This document shows positions 35,886 through 46,700 of a stretch of DNA of 64,000 nt, in pieces. The first letter of the stretch is position 1; every line of letters begins with the position of its first letter. Both the position numbers and the translations under genes were made by a program. Source of the stretch: Eudorina sp. 2006-703-Eu-15 (taxonomy: Eukaryota > Chlorophyta > Chlorophyceae > Chlamydomonadales > Volvocaceae); assembly GCA_003117195.1 (NCBI GenBank), contig BDSI01000037.1, positions 629,501 to 693,500 on the forward strand, given 5' to 3'. Under the pieces are notes generated by a model. It had not been told where the DNA came from. It made no database searches and saw nothing but the letters and a program-made list of their open reading frames with translations.

Positions 35886-37429
35886 ACGGCTGGAAGTGCA
35901 CACCATGCGCTGCTTGTTGACAAGAAATGAGGCGAGGGCGAATGGACAGGTGCAAATCGCGGCGCGGGCCAGTTTCCCATGCTGGTTGGGGTGTGCTGTT
36001 GGGCGCAGCAGGCGCTTCGTGTGAGACTGAGTTCAGTGAGTAGAGATTCCACCTAACGCGAACGACTTCACCATGTATTGACCATCGATGCGGGGCATGT
36101 CCCGTCTTTTTCAGCATGCTAGCGGCATGCGACTGAGTGAGTACCGATGCAACAAGGATGCGAGGGGGAGATTATGAGGCTGGGACATAACGGATGGCGT
36201 GTTGGCTCGTCAGTTCCAGCTAGATGCCGGGTTGTCGATGTTGACCGAGCATTTCCAGGCTTGCGAGGTTACCCAAATCAATTCCTGAGCTGGGGATGGC
36301 TGATGGGTTCTTGCCTGTGGGGAGGAGGGGGTAACGAAGAATTCCGAGAGGACACGCCGCTGCGACATGGCGTTGTCATCGTGTGCACTGGGTCTATTGT
36401 CTTTAAGGTTTCCAATGACGAGCCCTTGGCGAGCATTTGGCTGATGTACATCATTACGTGGCCCGCGTACCGGAACAGTCGTGTGCTGCGGGGGCATGCT
36501 TACCGTACTTCCGTTGGCACTGCAACAGAAGTGCTTCTGATTCCGACATGACTGAGGTTTGTCCGCTCGGCCGGCAGTGTGGTGCACGTCTGAGCGGCGA
36601 CCGGTCTCCACGCCACGCGTGCTATTGACCTTCCTTGCAGCTGGTCATCGTCCTTTTGACCTGACCGTCTTGTGTGCACTCTTGGAGACGTGGTGATCCT
36701 TGCTCCTGCCTCATCGTTTTTTTGGGTCACAGCGTCCGCGACGAAGGCAAGTTCGCTCGGCTGGTACGGTACTTGTCAATGGGGTGGTCTGACCGGAGTG
36801 ATGCGGGAGCACGGTGGCTTAAATGTCGGCCGGGGGTGGTGGGTTGAATTGGTTAAGACGGAATTTTACAAGGGGAATATCAACCAAGTTGGCTCGCGTG
36901 CCGTACAGGCAACTATATTTGTTCATATACCCCTGGACTAGAATGTCTCCAGAGGTTAACCCGCTGCGTCAGGAAACTTCCCGCGGCTATAATGCGAAGC
37001 TCCAGGGTTGCGTTCGGGATGTATGATGGCGTGCGGTTTATCGAAATTTCTCGCGTGCGTTGCCTCGAGGCGGTTGGCGGTGTGCAGATTGACGACGATA
37101 GCATGGTGGTAAATCACGCGAGTCCTTCCACGGCCACACATATATGTACGTAGGATGCGACGTGGCCAAACGCCATTGGTCCGCAGCTAGGTGCCTTGCG
37201 ACCCCTCACCCTCACACCGAAGGGCCGCGACGGCCCAGCGCTGTTCACCCAACATGTAACGGTGCCTTTAGCCGCTGAGTGCAGCGATCGTATGGGTACC
37301 AATTCGAACCAAATCGCTACTATAGCCTCACGTCGCTCTCGAGTGCTGCCTGGCTCAATTCATCATATGCTTGCACTAGTACTGGACATAGCTGTGCTGC
37401 TCAGGTCAAGGGGTGGTCAGACGCCCAAA
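35886..37429. other. Intergenic region, no gene recognised
   Basis: I found no exon chain on either strand. The longest open frames (for example 36147-36551 on the plus strand) have no recognisable motif and no consistent splice context. Confidence 0.4.
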
Positions 37430-39056
37430 TCAGGCAGCGCGCGGCGGGACGTGTCCATGCAGTGGCGTCGCCAAGGCTTGCCCGCTGGCGTCCGTGTCCC
37501 ACGCATGGCTGCAGCCGCAGGAACAGCCGGCAGCACAGCGGCAAGGCCTGCCGCAGAGGCGCTCCATGCAGCTTGTGAAGAAGTCCATCTGGCGTTCCAG
37601 GCTGCGGCAGGAGGCGCACAAGCAACCACCCGCCGCACGTCGCGAAACGGCAGCCACCACTGGCGGAGCGATGCGCCCGTCACAGGACAAGCACTAAACT
37701 GGGTCGGCCAAGGCAGTGGGGACTGCCGTCTGACAAGGCTACTGACAAATGAATGTGTCAATGCGATGAAGCCCGTGGCAGCAAAGGCGAGAAGTCACGC
37801 CTGTCGCAGGCACATGGATGGATCGCACCCTTCCCTACCTGCTGTTGACCGCTTGCCGCATGGCAACTGTGTCGACACCCTCCGCGTGGCTGGCGGCGGC
37901 CAGTGACTCCACCACCAGCTTGTTGCGGACCGCGGTCAGCGTGTTCTGCTGCAGACGTAGCCGTTCCTGTGGCGGTGTTGGGAGAGCCTCAAGCACATCC
38001 GACATGCCGCGCACTTTGGCTGAGCCATGCAGCCTCATCCCGGCCTCCCGGCCGCTCAACGACGAATGTTAGTTCGTAAATCGTGCCACAAGTGAGAGCA
38101 AAGGATGGGCCAAAGGACGTGGCCTCATTGGGGCAGCGGCCGCCACACGGATTTCCACAGCGCCAGGCGGGGCACGGCAACGCGCCCGCCGAGCCTCCAG
38201 CGCAGCTGCCGTATTAGGGCAGGAAGGCGCACGCCTCTCGTCTTGGTGTCCGGCCCCCCCGTCCCCGTCACTCACATCCAGTTCGGTGTAGAACGCCGTG
38301 TTCGGTTCGGGTCGAGCCGCACCATACAAGCCAGCACAATACGCCCGCTGCAATTGCGTCCTGCAGGGCCCAAACCATCGACTTTCAGGGGTGGCAAAGT
38401 AGCTGCGGGGACCGCTGCAGCCCCAGTTCCGCATGAGTTCCGCATGTACTGTGGTCCAGCTGCACGGCCCTGCCAATGACCACAAGGGAGGCATCTCTAT
38501 GTAACACCCCATACCTGTGAGTGTGGTGGGTGAGCCGGTTGAAGACATACGTATAGGAATGGGTGTGCAGCGCCACAGGTTGACCCTGCTCGCCAGGGAG
38601 CACCGTGAGCCGACCCGGCTGCGAAGCTGCGAGCATGAAATCGTGGAAATGGATCCAGCATGTTTTTCGATGCTCAAGCATGATGCTAGTTGTCCCAACG
38701 ACCTGTACCCACATGGCGGGCTTACTATCCGTGGTGTTGCTGCTGTGCCCACGAGCTCCTTAGCCCGTCCGGTACCTGCCCGCTGCCACACAAGCCGTGA
38801 TGTGTTTTTTCGCCCCTATGGTAAAAGTGTTGGGCGGTGCGGTCCTCAGTCTGGTCCAACGAAAACGGTAAAGCTTTTGTGCAAGCTCCTTCACAAGTTC
38901 GTCACCTTGCTTTGGGAGGACTCCATACGTCAAGTTACGGGCCTGTTCCGCGTAGCCCTGTGTGACTGCTTCACAAAGTATGTAATTGTCAGCTACTGCC
39001 ACGGAAAGCACTGCCCTTATGCATGGCCTTTCATCGCAGCATTTCAATTGAGCCAA
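37430..39056 (-). CDS. Unresolved multi-exon gene on the minus strand
   Basis: Several blocks have coding-like frames next to splice consensus, but I could not join them with confidence and do not recognise the family. Block 1, about 39010-38860, reads AVTQGYAEQARNLTYGVLPK then DELVKELAQKLY. Block 2, about 38714-38518, includes TCWIHFHDFMLAASQPGRLT and HTHSYTYVFNRLTHH and ends at a GTATGG donor. Block 3, about 38050-37835, is helical (LPTPPQERLRLQQNTLTAVR, NKLVVESLAAASHAEGVDTV) and ends at a GTAGGG donor. Block 4, 37690-37430, is Cys-rich (CLCASCRSLERQMDFFTSCM). It would start close to and divergently from the small ankyrin gene at 39204. It could be one gene, two genes or partly noncoding. 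Confidence 0.4.
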
Positions 39057-39203
39057 TGTCTTAACACCTCAATTACCAATCCCTTGAAGTCAATGAAGTC
39101 CAAAAATAATGGACCCCAAAACGCTGCAGTACGGAATGTAAATTTTGCAGTCTGTGTTCACAACGCTCACCGCTTTCCGATTTCCTACTAAGAAACGAAC
39201 GCC

Positions 39204-39842
39204 ATGCAGAACGGGAACGGGAAAACAGAGGAGCAGGAGGGTGAGGCACCCAACCTTTCGGCAGACGAGTATGCATGGCTGCAAGAGCAGCTAGCAGCCG
39301 CGGCACATCTCGGCGGTGGTGACGATTCAGGAGATGCCGACAATTACGACTGGGAAGATCCCACCGGGGGTGCGTTGACGTCTCTGCTCAAGGCATGTGA
39401 GGATGGTGAGGCTGAGCGCGTCAAGGAGTTGCTGAAGGACTTCCAAGGCGACATCAACACCCCTGGTCCCGATGGCGATACCGCTCTGAATCTAGCGTGT
39501 CTGTTCGGCCACAAGGATTGTGTCGAGGAGCTGCTACGCGGCGGCGCGGACGCGAACTTCGTGAACCCCCAGGACGGTTCAACAGCGCTTCACGATGCTG
39601 CAGCGGGTGGATACTTGGAAATTTGCGAAATGCTCCTCGCCAAGTCCAACGAGCGCACGCTCACGAAAGCCGATGAAGACGGCGACACGCCACTTCACAA
39701 CGCAGCACGGGGCAACCATGCGGATGTCGTCAAGCTGCTTCTAGCACGTGGGGCTGATCCCTCAGTCCAGAATGGTTACGGCAACACGCCCGCGGATGAG
39801 GCGGAAGAGCAGGCTGTCGTGGAGCTCTTGCGCGTGGCGTAA
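39204..39842 (+). CDS. Small ankyrin-repeat protein, single exon
   Basis: 212 residues in one open frame from the ATG at 39204. After an acidic, Gly-rich N-terminal part of about 55 residues come four ankyrin repeats: LTSLLKACEDGEAERVKELL, DTALNLACLFGHKDCVEELL, STALHDAAAGGYLEICEMLL and DTPLHNAARGNHADVVKLLL, with a final partial repeat NGYGNTPADEAEEQAVVELL. Ankyrin stacks bind other proteins, so an adaptor or chaperone-like role is likely, but no partner is indicated. No signal peptide or membrane segment is present. Confidence 0.92.
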   Translation: MQNGNGKTEEQEGEAPNLSADEYAWLQEQLAAAAHLGGGDDSGDADNYDWEDPTGGALTSLLKACEDGEAERVKELLKDFQGDINTPGPDGDTALNLACLFGHKDCVEELLRGGADANFVNPQDGSTALHDAAAGGYLEICEMLLAKSNERTLTKADEDGDTPLHNAARGNHADVVKLLLARGADPSVQNGYGNTPADEAEEQAVVELLRVA

Positions 39843-40070
39843 ATGGCTTGGTTGATATGCTTGCACGAGATTTGCTGGTATCAATCCGTTGGTGCAGAGT
39901 TCCATCGCATGTCCTTGTTTTGCAGCAGAGCAAGTGCCGGACAGTTGCCGGACGGTTAGCGCATTTGGGTCGTCTTTCTTGGTAGTCATCGAATGACTTT
40001 TAGTTAGGAAATTGCATGTCATATGCACTCGCTGGGTCGATTGCCCCTGTCTGGCGGCGTATAGAACCGT

Positions 40071-40777
40071 ATGGCCTACCTCGAGTTGCTCCGGTCCGCG
40101 CCTAAACGCACATGTAAGAGATATTACCTAGATCGCTGACAACTTGGTTGAATGTGTACAGCTCATGCGACGGTGTTTTCTCCTTGCCGACTGCCGGGTG
40201 ATTGTTTCCTTCAGTATCGGATGTCTTGCGCAAGTTGCCGCAACATGGCGTCGGGTCCCTTGTAACACGCGACACGTGGCATCCAAATTCCGAGAAGTAC
40301 TGGAAGGTTGTGGAGGTGGTGCCTTTGCCGGTGAGGCCCTTCTCTCCCTGGGGTTGCCCCTTGATCACGGCTCCTGCGATACTCATTCCCATGAATCCCT
40401 GGCCATTGGTTGTCTGCGTCCAGCACGATCAAACGAAGCTTAACGCTTGGGGTCACCTGTACTGGAAAGGTGGGTGCACGGTACAGGTATGGGACCGAAA
40501 GCAGAGCATTCTGTGTCCCTGAACTAGTCAGGAGGAGGGGTCTTGACCACACAGCGCTGCGGATTGCGGGTCGTAAAGGCCCCGGAGCATATACAATCAT
40601 GTGCCGCCTCTCATTTGGAACCTTGCACGGGTTGCAGGCAAGTGCGTGAACGAAACGCCGAAGCGCATTGCTTCCGTCTGGAAGTACGGCTGGATGCTCA
40701 AGGCGACATCGCCTTTGTACGCTGAGCTGGCAGCACGGAGGGAAGCTGCGGCGAGCACCTTAGTAGCCAAGCAATGA
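40071..40777 (+). CDS. Small mS34-like mitochondrial ribosomal protein, 4 exons
   Basis: Likely structural protein of the mitochondrial small ribosomal subunit. Exons 40071-40113, 40215-40330, 40424-40469 and 40638-40777 join in phase to 114 residues. The core LRKLPQHGVGSLVTRDTW followed by KYWKVVEVVP matches the mS34 (MRPS34) pattern L-P-x-x-G-x-G-x-L-V-T-R-x-x-W then Y-W-x-x-x-x-V, and AWGHLYWKGK matches its AWGxLxxKGK segment. The C-terminal exon has ETPKRIASVWKYGWML and a basic, Ala-rich helix. The start MAYLELLRSAPKRT is short and basic, as expected for a mitochondrial protein. None of the exons stands out alone, so the gene is easily missed. The match is by motif from memory, not by search. 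Confidence 0.75.
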
Positions 40778-40869
40778 TGAGCTTTTCTTAGGATTGCCGA
40801 CAAGCATCCGGTTGGGCCGTCCAAGCTGACCTCGAGGACGCACAGCCAGGGTGTTAGTCCGGTCAGCGA

Positions 40870-42284
40870 CCGGCAAAGCGAGCGTCAACCACTCCCGCTG
40901 CCGGCGGCCGCAAGCTTATATTGTACAGGACGAGTGAATAAGCATGGAGGGGGTGGCGGTTGTTTGGGCAGGCGCGCTGCTGCGGTGCGGCCGGGAACCC
41001 CTTGCAGGTAGCTTGCGGAATCCTCGATAGGATTGTAGACACACTACCTGCGATGGCTGCAACCGGTCGGGTGCGGTGGCCAGCAAATTGATGAAGTGCT
41101 GTCGGCTCCGGGGTTCCTGTGTGCACGGTAACCGTTATTATGACTACCGCGCCATCGTTCCTTACGTAGGCGTGCATGTCCCGAGAGGTCGGTAAAGTTC
41201 TGTTGATAGATAGCAGTGAAAATGGTTGGTGGACGCTGGGCCCCATCCGGGCATATGTCCAACGCCACGTGGGAACCGGGGTATGAGGTTGCTGTCAAGA
41301 TCACGACAGTCCCAGTGTCATCAATTTCGGAGGACTAGGTCCCGGGTTTCCGAGTACGGCAGTAGGAGCGTGAGCCATGTTTGCATGTTGGCCAAGCTCC
41401 ATGACGTGATAGTTTGCGGGGTCAAACTGTGGCAACACCACCTGGTCTGAGGTCTCTGCGCACCGTATCCCCCAGGCGGGAGATCGCATCACGCTGAGTC
41501 TCCTGATCGTCGTACCTGGGGCCCGTCGCTGTTTCCGCGGATTCCTCAGTGCAGCGATTGTCCTCCGACGGTCAGCATTTTCCTCCGCGTTACAAAGCGA
41601 CTGCCGTGCGGACGACCCTTAATTTGATGCACACGAAGAATAACAAAATAGCATACATGCGCTCCTCAAAGCGCCGGGCTTGCAGCTTATTACGGGCCGT
41701 GCTGCGTCGGGCCCAGATGGCACCAGTTCACCACGCAACCGGACACGAATCAACTCACCATACGGGTAAGTGGCGACACCGCTAACGCGCGCCTTGCCTG
41801 CGGGAGCTACACCAAACGGTCGACGCCATTGTCGCCACCACGACCCTTCCGACCTACCACCGACCTCTCCCACGAGCGCAAGGAGCGCATCAAGCAGGTT
41901 ACAGCGTACTTTATTACAGCCAGCCTAACCACGCCACATAAGAATGAAATCCTCTACGGTACGGCAAGAGTGAGCACGGTCGATTTGAACATGCTGGGGC
42001 CGGGGAACCAACCGCATACCGTCCCTGGAGCTCGCATGCAGCCGTCCAGATCTCCTGAACCCTAACACATAAATCTACACATTGGGCATCGCGCAAAGGC
42101 TTGAGGTCGCACTTACGGATACCGATTCGCGGGAGGCACGGCCCAAGGGCAAAATGCCCCCGCCGCTGATCCCCACACTTATGTAGTGGCTCTTCAGGCG
42201 GCCAATCGTGGCGGCAGCCGCGCACCGGCCGCCTGATGGATGGCGCGGGTGCGCAACGCCTCGCGACAGGGCCACAAGACGCAC
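40870..42284 (-). CDS. Unresolved, possibly degenerate multi-exon gene
   Basis: I do not recognise the family. Coding-like blocks on the minus strand beside splice consensus: about 42220-42118 (TIGRLKSHYISVGISGGGIL, donor GTAAGTG), 42054-42020 (EIWTAACELQ), about 41802-41757 (KARVSGVATYPY, donor GTGAGT), about 41595-41517 (RRRTIAALRNPRKQRRAP, donor GTACGA), about 41446-41338 (LPQFDPANYHVMELGQH) and about 41333-41169 (SYPGSHVALDICPDGAQRPP, TIFTAIYQQNFTDLSGH). The coding-like signal then continues in a different frame (YVRNDGAVVIITVTVHTGT). That switch means either an unrecognised intron or a frameshift in a decayed gene. An upstream exon with MHTKKISLSAIILAPRLAAF near 42620 could be a signal peptide, but linkage is not shown. 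Confidence 0.35.
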
Positions 42285-42799
42285 CGAGCAATCGCGGTCG
42301 TCGGTGTCTCACACAGCAGTTCTGATACCCGCTCCGTCACGATAACGTACAACGCGGGCAGGCCCCTCGCTCGCCGCCTGCCGCGAATACCGGCCCATAA
42401 TGACCAGGTCCCAGGACTACACCGCAGGGACCCAGACCGGCACTTGATGCCCCCGCAGAGAGCTTGTTATCGGCATGCCCCAGGCATGGAAGCCCAGCCC
42501 ATCCGAGGCCTGCCGAGGCGCGTGGCCCCGGCTCTCGCAGTGGGCGGCAAAAGCGGCTAAACGCGGGGCCAAAATAATGGCGGACAGGGATATCTTCTTC
42601 GTGTGCATACTCACATGGCGCCAAACGTGGGGTGGGCGGGGAACTCGGCTGGCTGGCAAGGCCGGCAAAGCTGCACCCAGGAGGGCGGGTCGACTCACCC
42701 ACGGGTCCCTCGCAGCTTCGAGTGGGCCTTTGCGTGATCGGGACCAAGGGAGGCCGGCCCCACACGCGCAAGCCCGCCTGTACTCACGGCGGCGAAGTC

Positions 42800-43774
42800 C
42801 TAGGCCCGATCCCCTCCCGCCGGTGAACCGCGTCGGCCCCCGACATCAACCAACATCAACAACAGTGCTGGACAAACACAAGGGATTCAACAAAAGAAAC
42901 GATACGACGATAAGACAGACAACCCCAAATGTGCCATCCTGGTCGCAGCGCACTACATACACAACCCTCCTATGTCCTATCAGATTGCTCCGGACAAGTG
43001 CGGCGCCGGCGTTGGGACTGTCGTGATGCTGCCACCGAGGCACCCACTCATTAGAACCATATCAGGGATCGGGAACTCGAGGAGTAAACCCCGGGGGCCA
43101 CAGCAGTTGTCCCCGGCCCGCCTGCGGATACGCGTGCTCACCCCTCACTGGCCCTGCCACCTCCGCTCATCGCCACGTCCTTCCCGACACGTCCTTCCCG
43201 ACACGCCGAGAGAACAATCCTCCCACTCTGCCCGGATGGGGAACACCTTTGCGCGGCCCCCTCCAACACATATACACACACATACAACTGGGTTGCTTGG
43301 GGGGGCTTCCTTGCTTCACACACAACCATACAACGCTCCTTTCCTTCGAGCCCATGGGGCGTCTTGAACCCATCCTGGGTTGCCGTACAACCTGCGTGCA
43401 AACTCCTCACATGCCAACCAGTGCGGGACCCCGGCGCAGCTCCAACCCCCTCCCCTCCCCCCTTGTTGCGGTATCCCCGGGGGTCACTTCCAGGTCCGCA
43501 GAGCGGTATGCTGCCGGTACCCATTCACCCATGCGCCCGGGTGGCATGCGCTGCGCCCCATGCTCCGACCTTCGGTCACAGAGACAGGACACCCGCCGGC
43601 GCACCACACAGCTGCCCGTCCGCGAGAGCCCCCTCCCCCGCGGGGGAACTCCATCCATCGGCTTGCAACACCCCCCCTCCCACGCGGTGCACTCTTCCAC
43701 GCGCTAGGCGTGACTCCATCTCGGCCGCTGAGCCAAGCTCCGCCCCCTCACCCCCTGCGCCGCTGCCAGCCCTC
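42800..43774. other. Region without a recognised gene
   Basis: GC-rich with long Pro/Arg-rich shadow frames on the plus strand, but no exon chain and no family motif. It is the 3' region of the starch-binding/HAD gene. A short direct repeat (ACGTCCTTCCCGACACG-like, twice) lies near 43180-43206. Confidence 0.4.
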
Positions 43775-46700
43775 TCAGTACAGGCTGTGCCGTGCGAGTC
43801 CCTCCAGGATGCCGTCCGCGTAGCAGGCGTCCGCGAATATGACCTTGCCGGTCTGCTCCTGGCGCACCAGCCACTGCAGCAACTCCGGCTGCGCGTTGCC
43901 CACCACGATCGCGGGATGGTCGCCCTCCAGCATCAGGATGTCGTTGCCGCTGTCGCCCGCCGCCACACACAGGTGCTCGGGCACGCCGAACTGCTGCCGC
44001 ACGTACTGCAGCGCCTTCTCCTTGCCCGCCGCCACGGGCACGCAGTCGATGTAGCGGTGGCTGCCGTTGCCGCTGGTGATGATGCGCACCTGCGCGGAGG
44101 AGTGGGGGGTATAGGAAATTGGTAGCGGGGGAGTGGGGGGGGGGCCAAGACCCCATCATCAGCACCCATGTCGACTACGGCGGCGCGGAGTGGGGGCCCA
44201 ACGACGCGGCCGTGGTCATGCTGTCTCTCGACGTGTGCTTAGGAACGGCCGGCCCAGACTGTCGTGCATAAACACGTGCTCAGAAACGGCCCGCCTTTTT
44301 GTGACACCAAATTCGGTCTTCTAGTCTTTGCAAGGATGCGAGCCCGAACCGGAATCCCTCAACCGGGACGCCTGCACCCTGCCAGCCGCCGGCGTGGTCA
44401 TGCCCTCCCCCCTCGATCAAGCCGGCCGCCGCTCCATCCCCGCCCCAGGCCCCTGCTGCCACCCCCCTGCCCCACGCTGCCACGCACCTCGAGCTTCTCC
44501 CGCTGGAAGCCCTCCATCAGCCTGGCCAGTACGTACTCCAGCACCTTGACATCTGCCGTAAGCGCGATGCGGTGGCGGTGCTCCGAGCCGTCGTCCAGCA
44601 TGCACAGCGTCGCCTCGTCGTTGTAGTGCGCCATGACCTGCCGCGCCAGCCGCCGCACCGTGTCCAGGTTCCAGCCGACGTCCAGGCTCAGCGTCCAGTT
44701 GGTGTCCTCGATCCACTTGAGCCCCGAGGCGGCGCAGCGGCCGCACGTCTCGTCCAGGTGCCAGACCTGCGGGCGGGGAGGGGGAGGAGGAGATACGACG
44801 CGCGTGCGTGCGGCGGCCGCCGGAGGATGGGGGCGGGGCCCGTGGGCCAGCCAGCACAGGTGGGGCAAGGCAGGACAGTGCACGCCCAAGGTGCCGTGGC
44901 TGCGTAGTGTTTAGCAGCGTGGGGAGGTTACTCCGTCCTCCTCGCTGCGGGGTGGTCGTCCTGGAAGTGAGCGGGCCCCGATAGGGGCGACCGCGCGCAC
45001 CTTGGTCCCGACCGCGGTGATGACCACATCAGGGATGGCCAGCCGGCCGTCACACTTCTTCATCAGGTCCACGAACTGGCCCAGGCTGCGGCCTAAGCAG
45101 CGGCACGGCGTCGGAGGCGTGTGGAAGGGGGGGGGAGGGGAGTGACAACAACCAGTCAGGTGTGCTGCAGCATCCTACCTCCTACATTCGCCAGGACGAC
45201 ACCAGGCATGCCAGCCACGCAAGCCAGAGGGCAATCACACAAAAAAACATGCCGCTGCGGTACTGGATACCGTACGGCCGAACGCCGACACCCGATGCTG
45301 TGCATATGGTAGCACCCCCAATCCCACGCTCTCAAGCAGAGCGCTCCACACACAAATTCCTTGCGGAGTGCTCAAGCCGCGCGGGAGCCCCGCCCATCAC
45401 GGGCCCCGCCCGCCTTCTCACCTGTGTTGTACACCAGCAGCGACCCCGCCAGTGACGCGCTGTTCTCCCAATACTCCGCGAAGCGGTGACTGGACGTGAA
45501 GGCATCCGGGGAGCTCATGTCCCCGATCATGGTGCCGTCGATGTCACTCACCTGCCGGTGGGTCCGGGCGGGGGGCAGTGGGCATTGGGCGGGGAGACAG
45601 CGCCGGGTGGACAACGTGGGTGGGGTGGACAGCGGACAAGCGGACAGCCGCGCGACCGGGTCTTCAGGCGATCGCTGCGGAGTGGCAGTGGCCAGTCAGG
45701 CGTCCATATCGGCCCACAACGACGGAGAGCTCTAGCGCGGGCGCTGCACGTGGCCACTCCCCATCGGTTCGTCTCTGGGTTTGGTTTCTTCCTGTTTTTT
45801 TCCCCACATTGATCGCAGCGCCCCCGGGGGACCTCACCAGCATGATCCGCGACTCGGCCCCCCGGGGGAAGGGCCGCAGCGACCCCTTGGCCAGCTTGAA
45901 GGAGCCGGGGAAGGGGCACACGTACAGCGGCGCGCTGCCGGGTCGGTCCTCCTTCATCTTGTCGCCCGTCAGTCCGTTGGTGAGGGTGAACTCCAGGCTC
46001 TCTTGCGGGTCGGTGGGCACGATGGTGGCCATCTTCCACACGCCCAGGGAGTTCCCTCGGCTGGGCGCGTTCACCATGCTCACCCGCTGCCACTCCTGGG
46101 GGGGCCCGCAAACAAAACAGGAGGATGCCGTCATCGGTGGGGAGTCTGTTCAGCATGCAGGCCGCTCTGCCGCCAGCAAGAATGCCCTCGAGCGCCCCTA
46201 CCGGCATGCATCTCCCCGTCGCCCCGGGGACTGCTTCATCACAATTCCAATCGCCCCAGCCTACCACCTACCTTGGTGATGGGCTGGCCGCGGACCACCC
46301 GCCGGTACTGCAGCATCGCCTCGTCCCACCCGGTGCAGTAGAAGATGCGGAAGAGATCGGGCTCGAAGCTCCAGGTCTGAAGGGGCGGAGGGCGTCGGTT
46401 GGAGGGTCGCGCACCGGGCGCAACAGGCGCGCACGGCAGTGGCGCAGTTGCTTCCAAAATCCCGCAGAAGCGGATCAGCGCCGAGCGGGGCCTGTCGCTC
46501 GGGGCCGCCAAGCGAATGCTGTGCCCGTGATCTCCGTTACCCCCTTCCCCCAGTTGCAGGGTTCCTCCTAAGCGCGCGGGCCAGGACACGCGGCACGTTC
46601 GTACACTGCTTGCACGACGTACGGGGGTACGTGTCTCCCCCTCCGGATACCTCCGTGATTCACCTCCCGCCCCGCCTACCTTGTTGACCTCGCCGTACTC

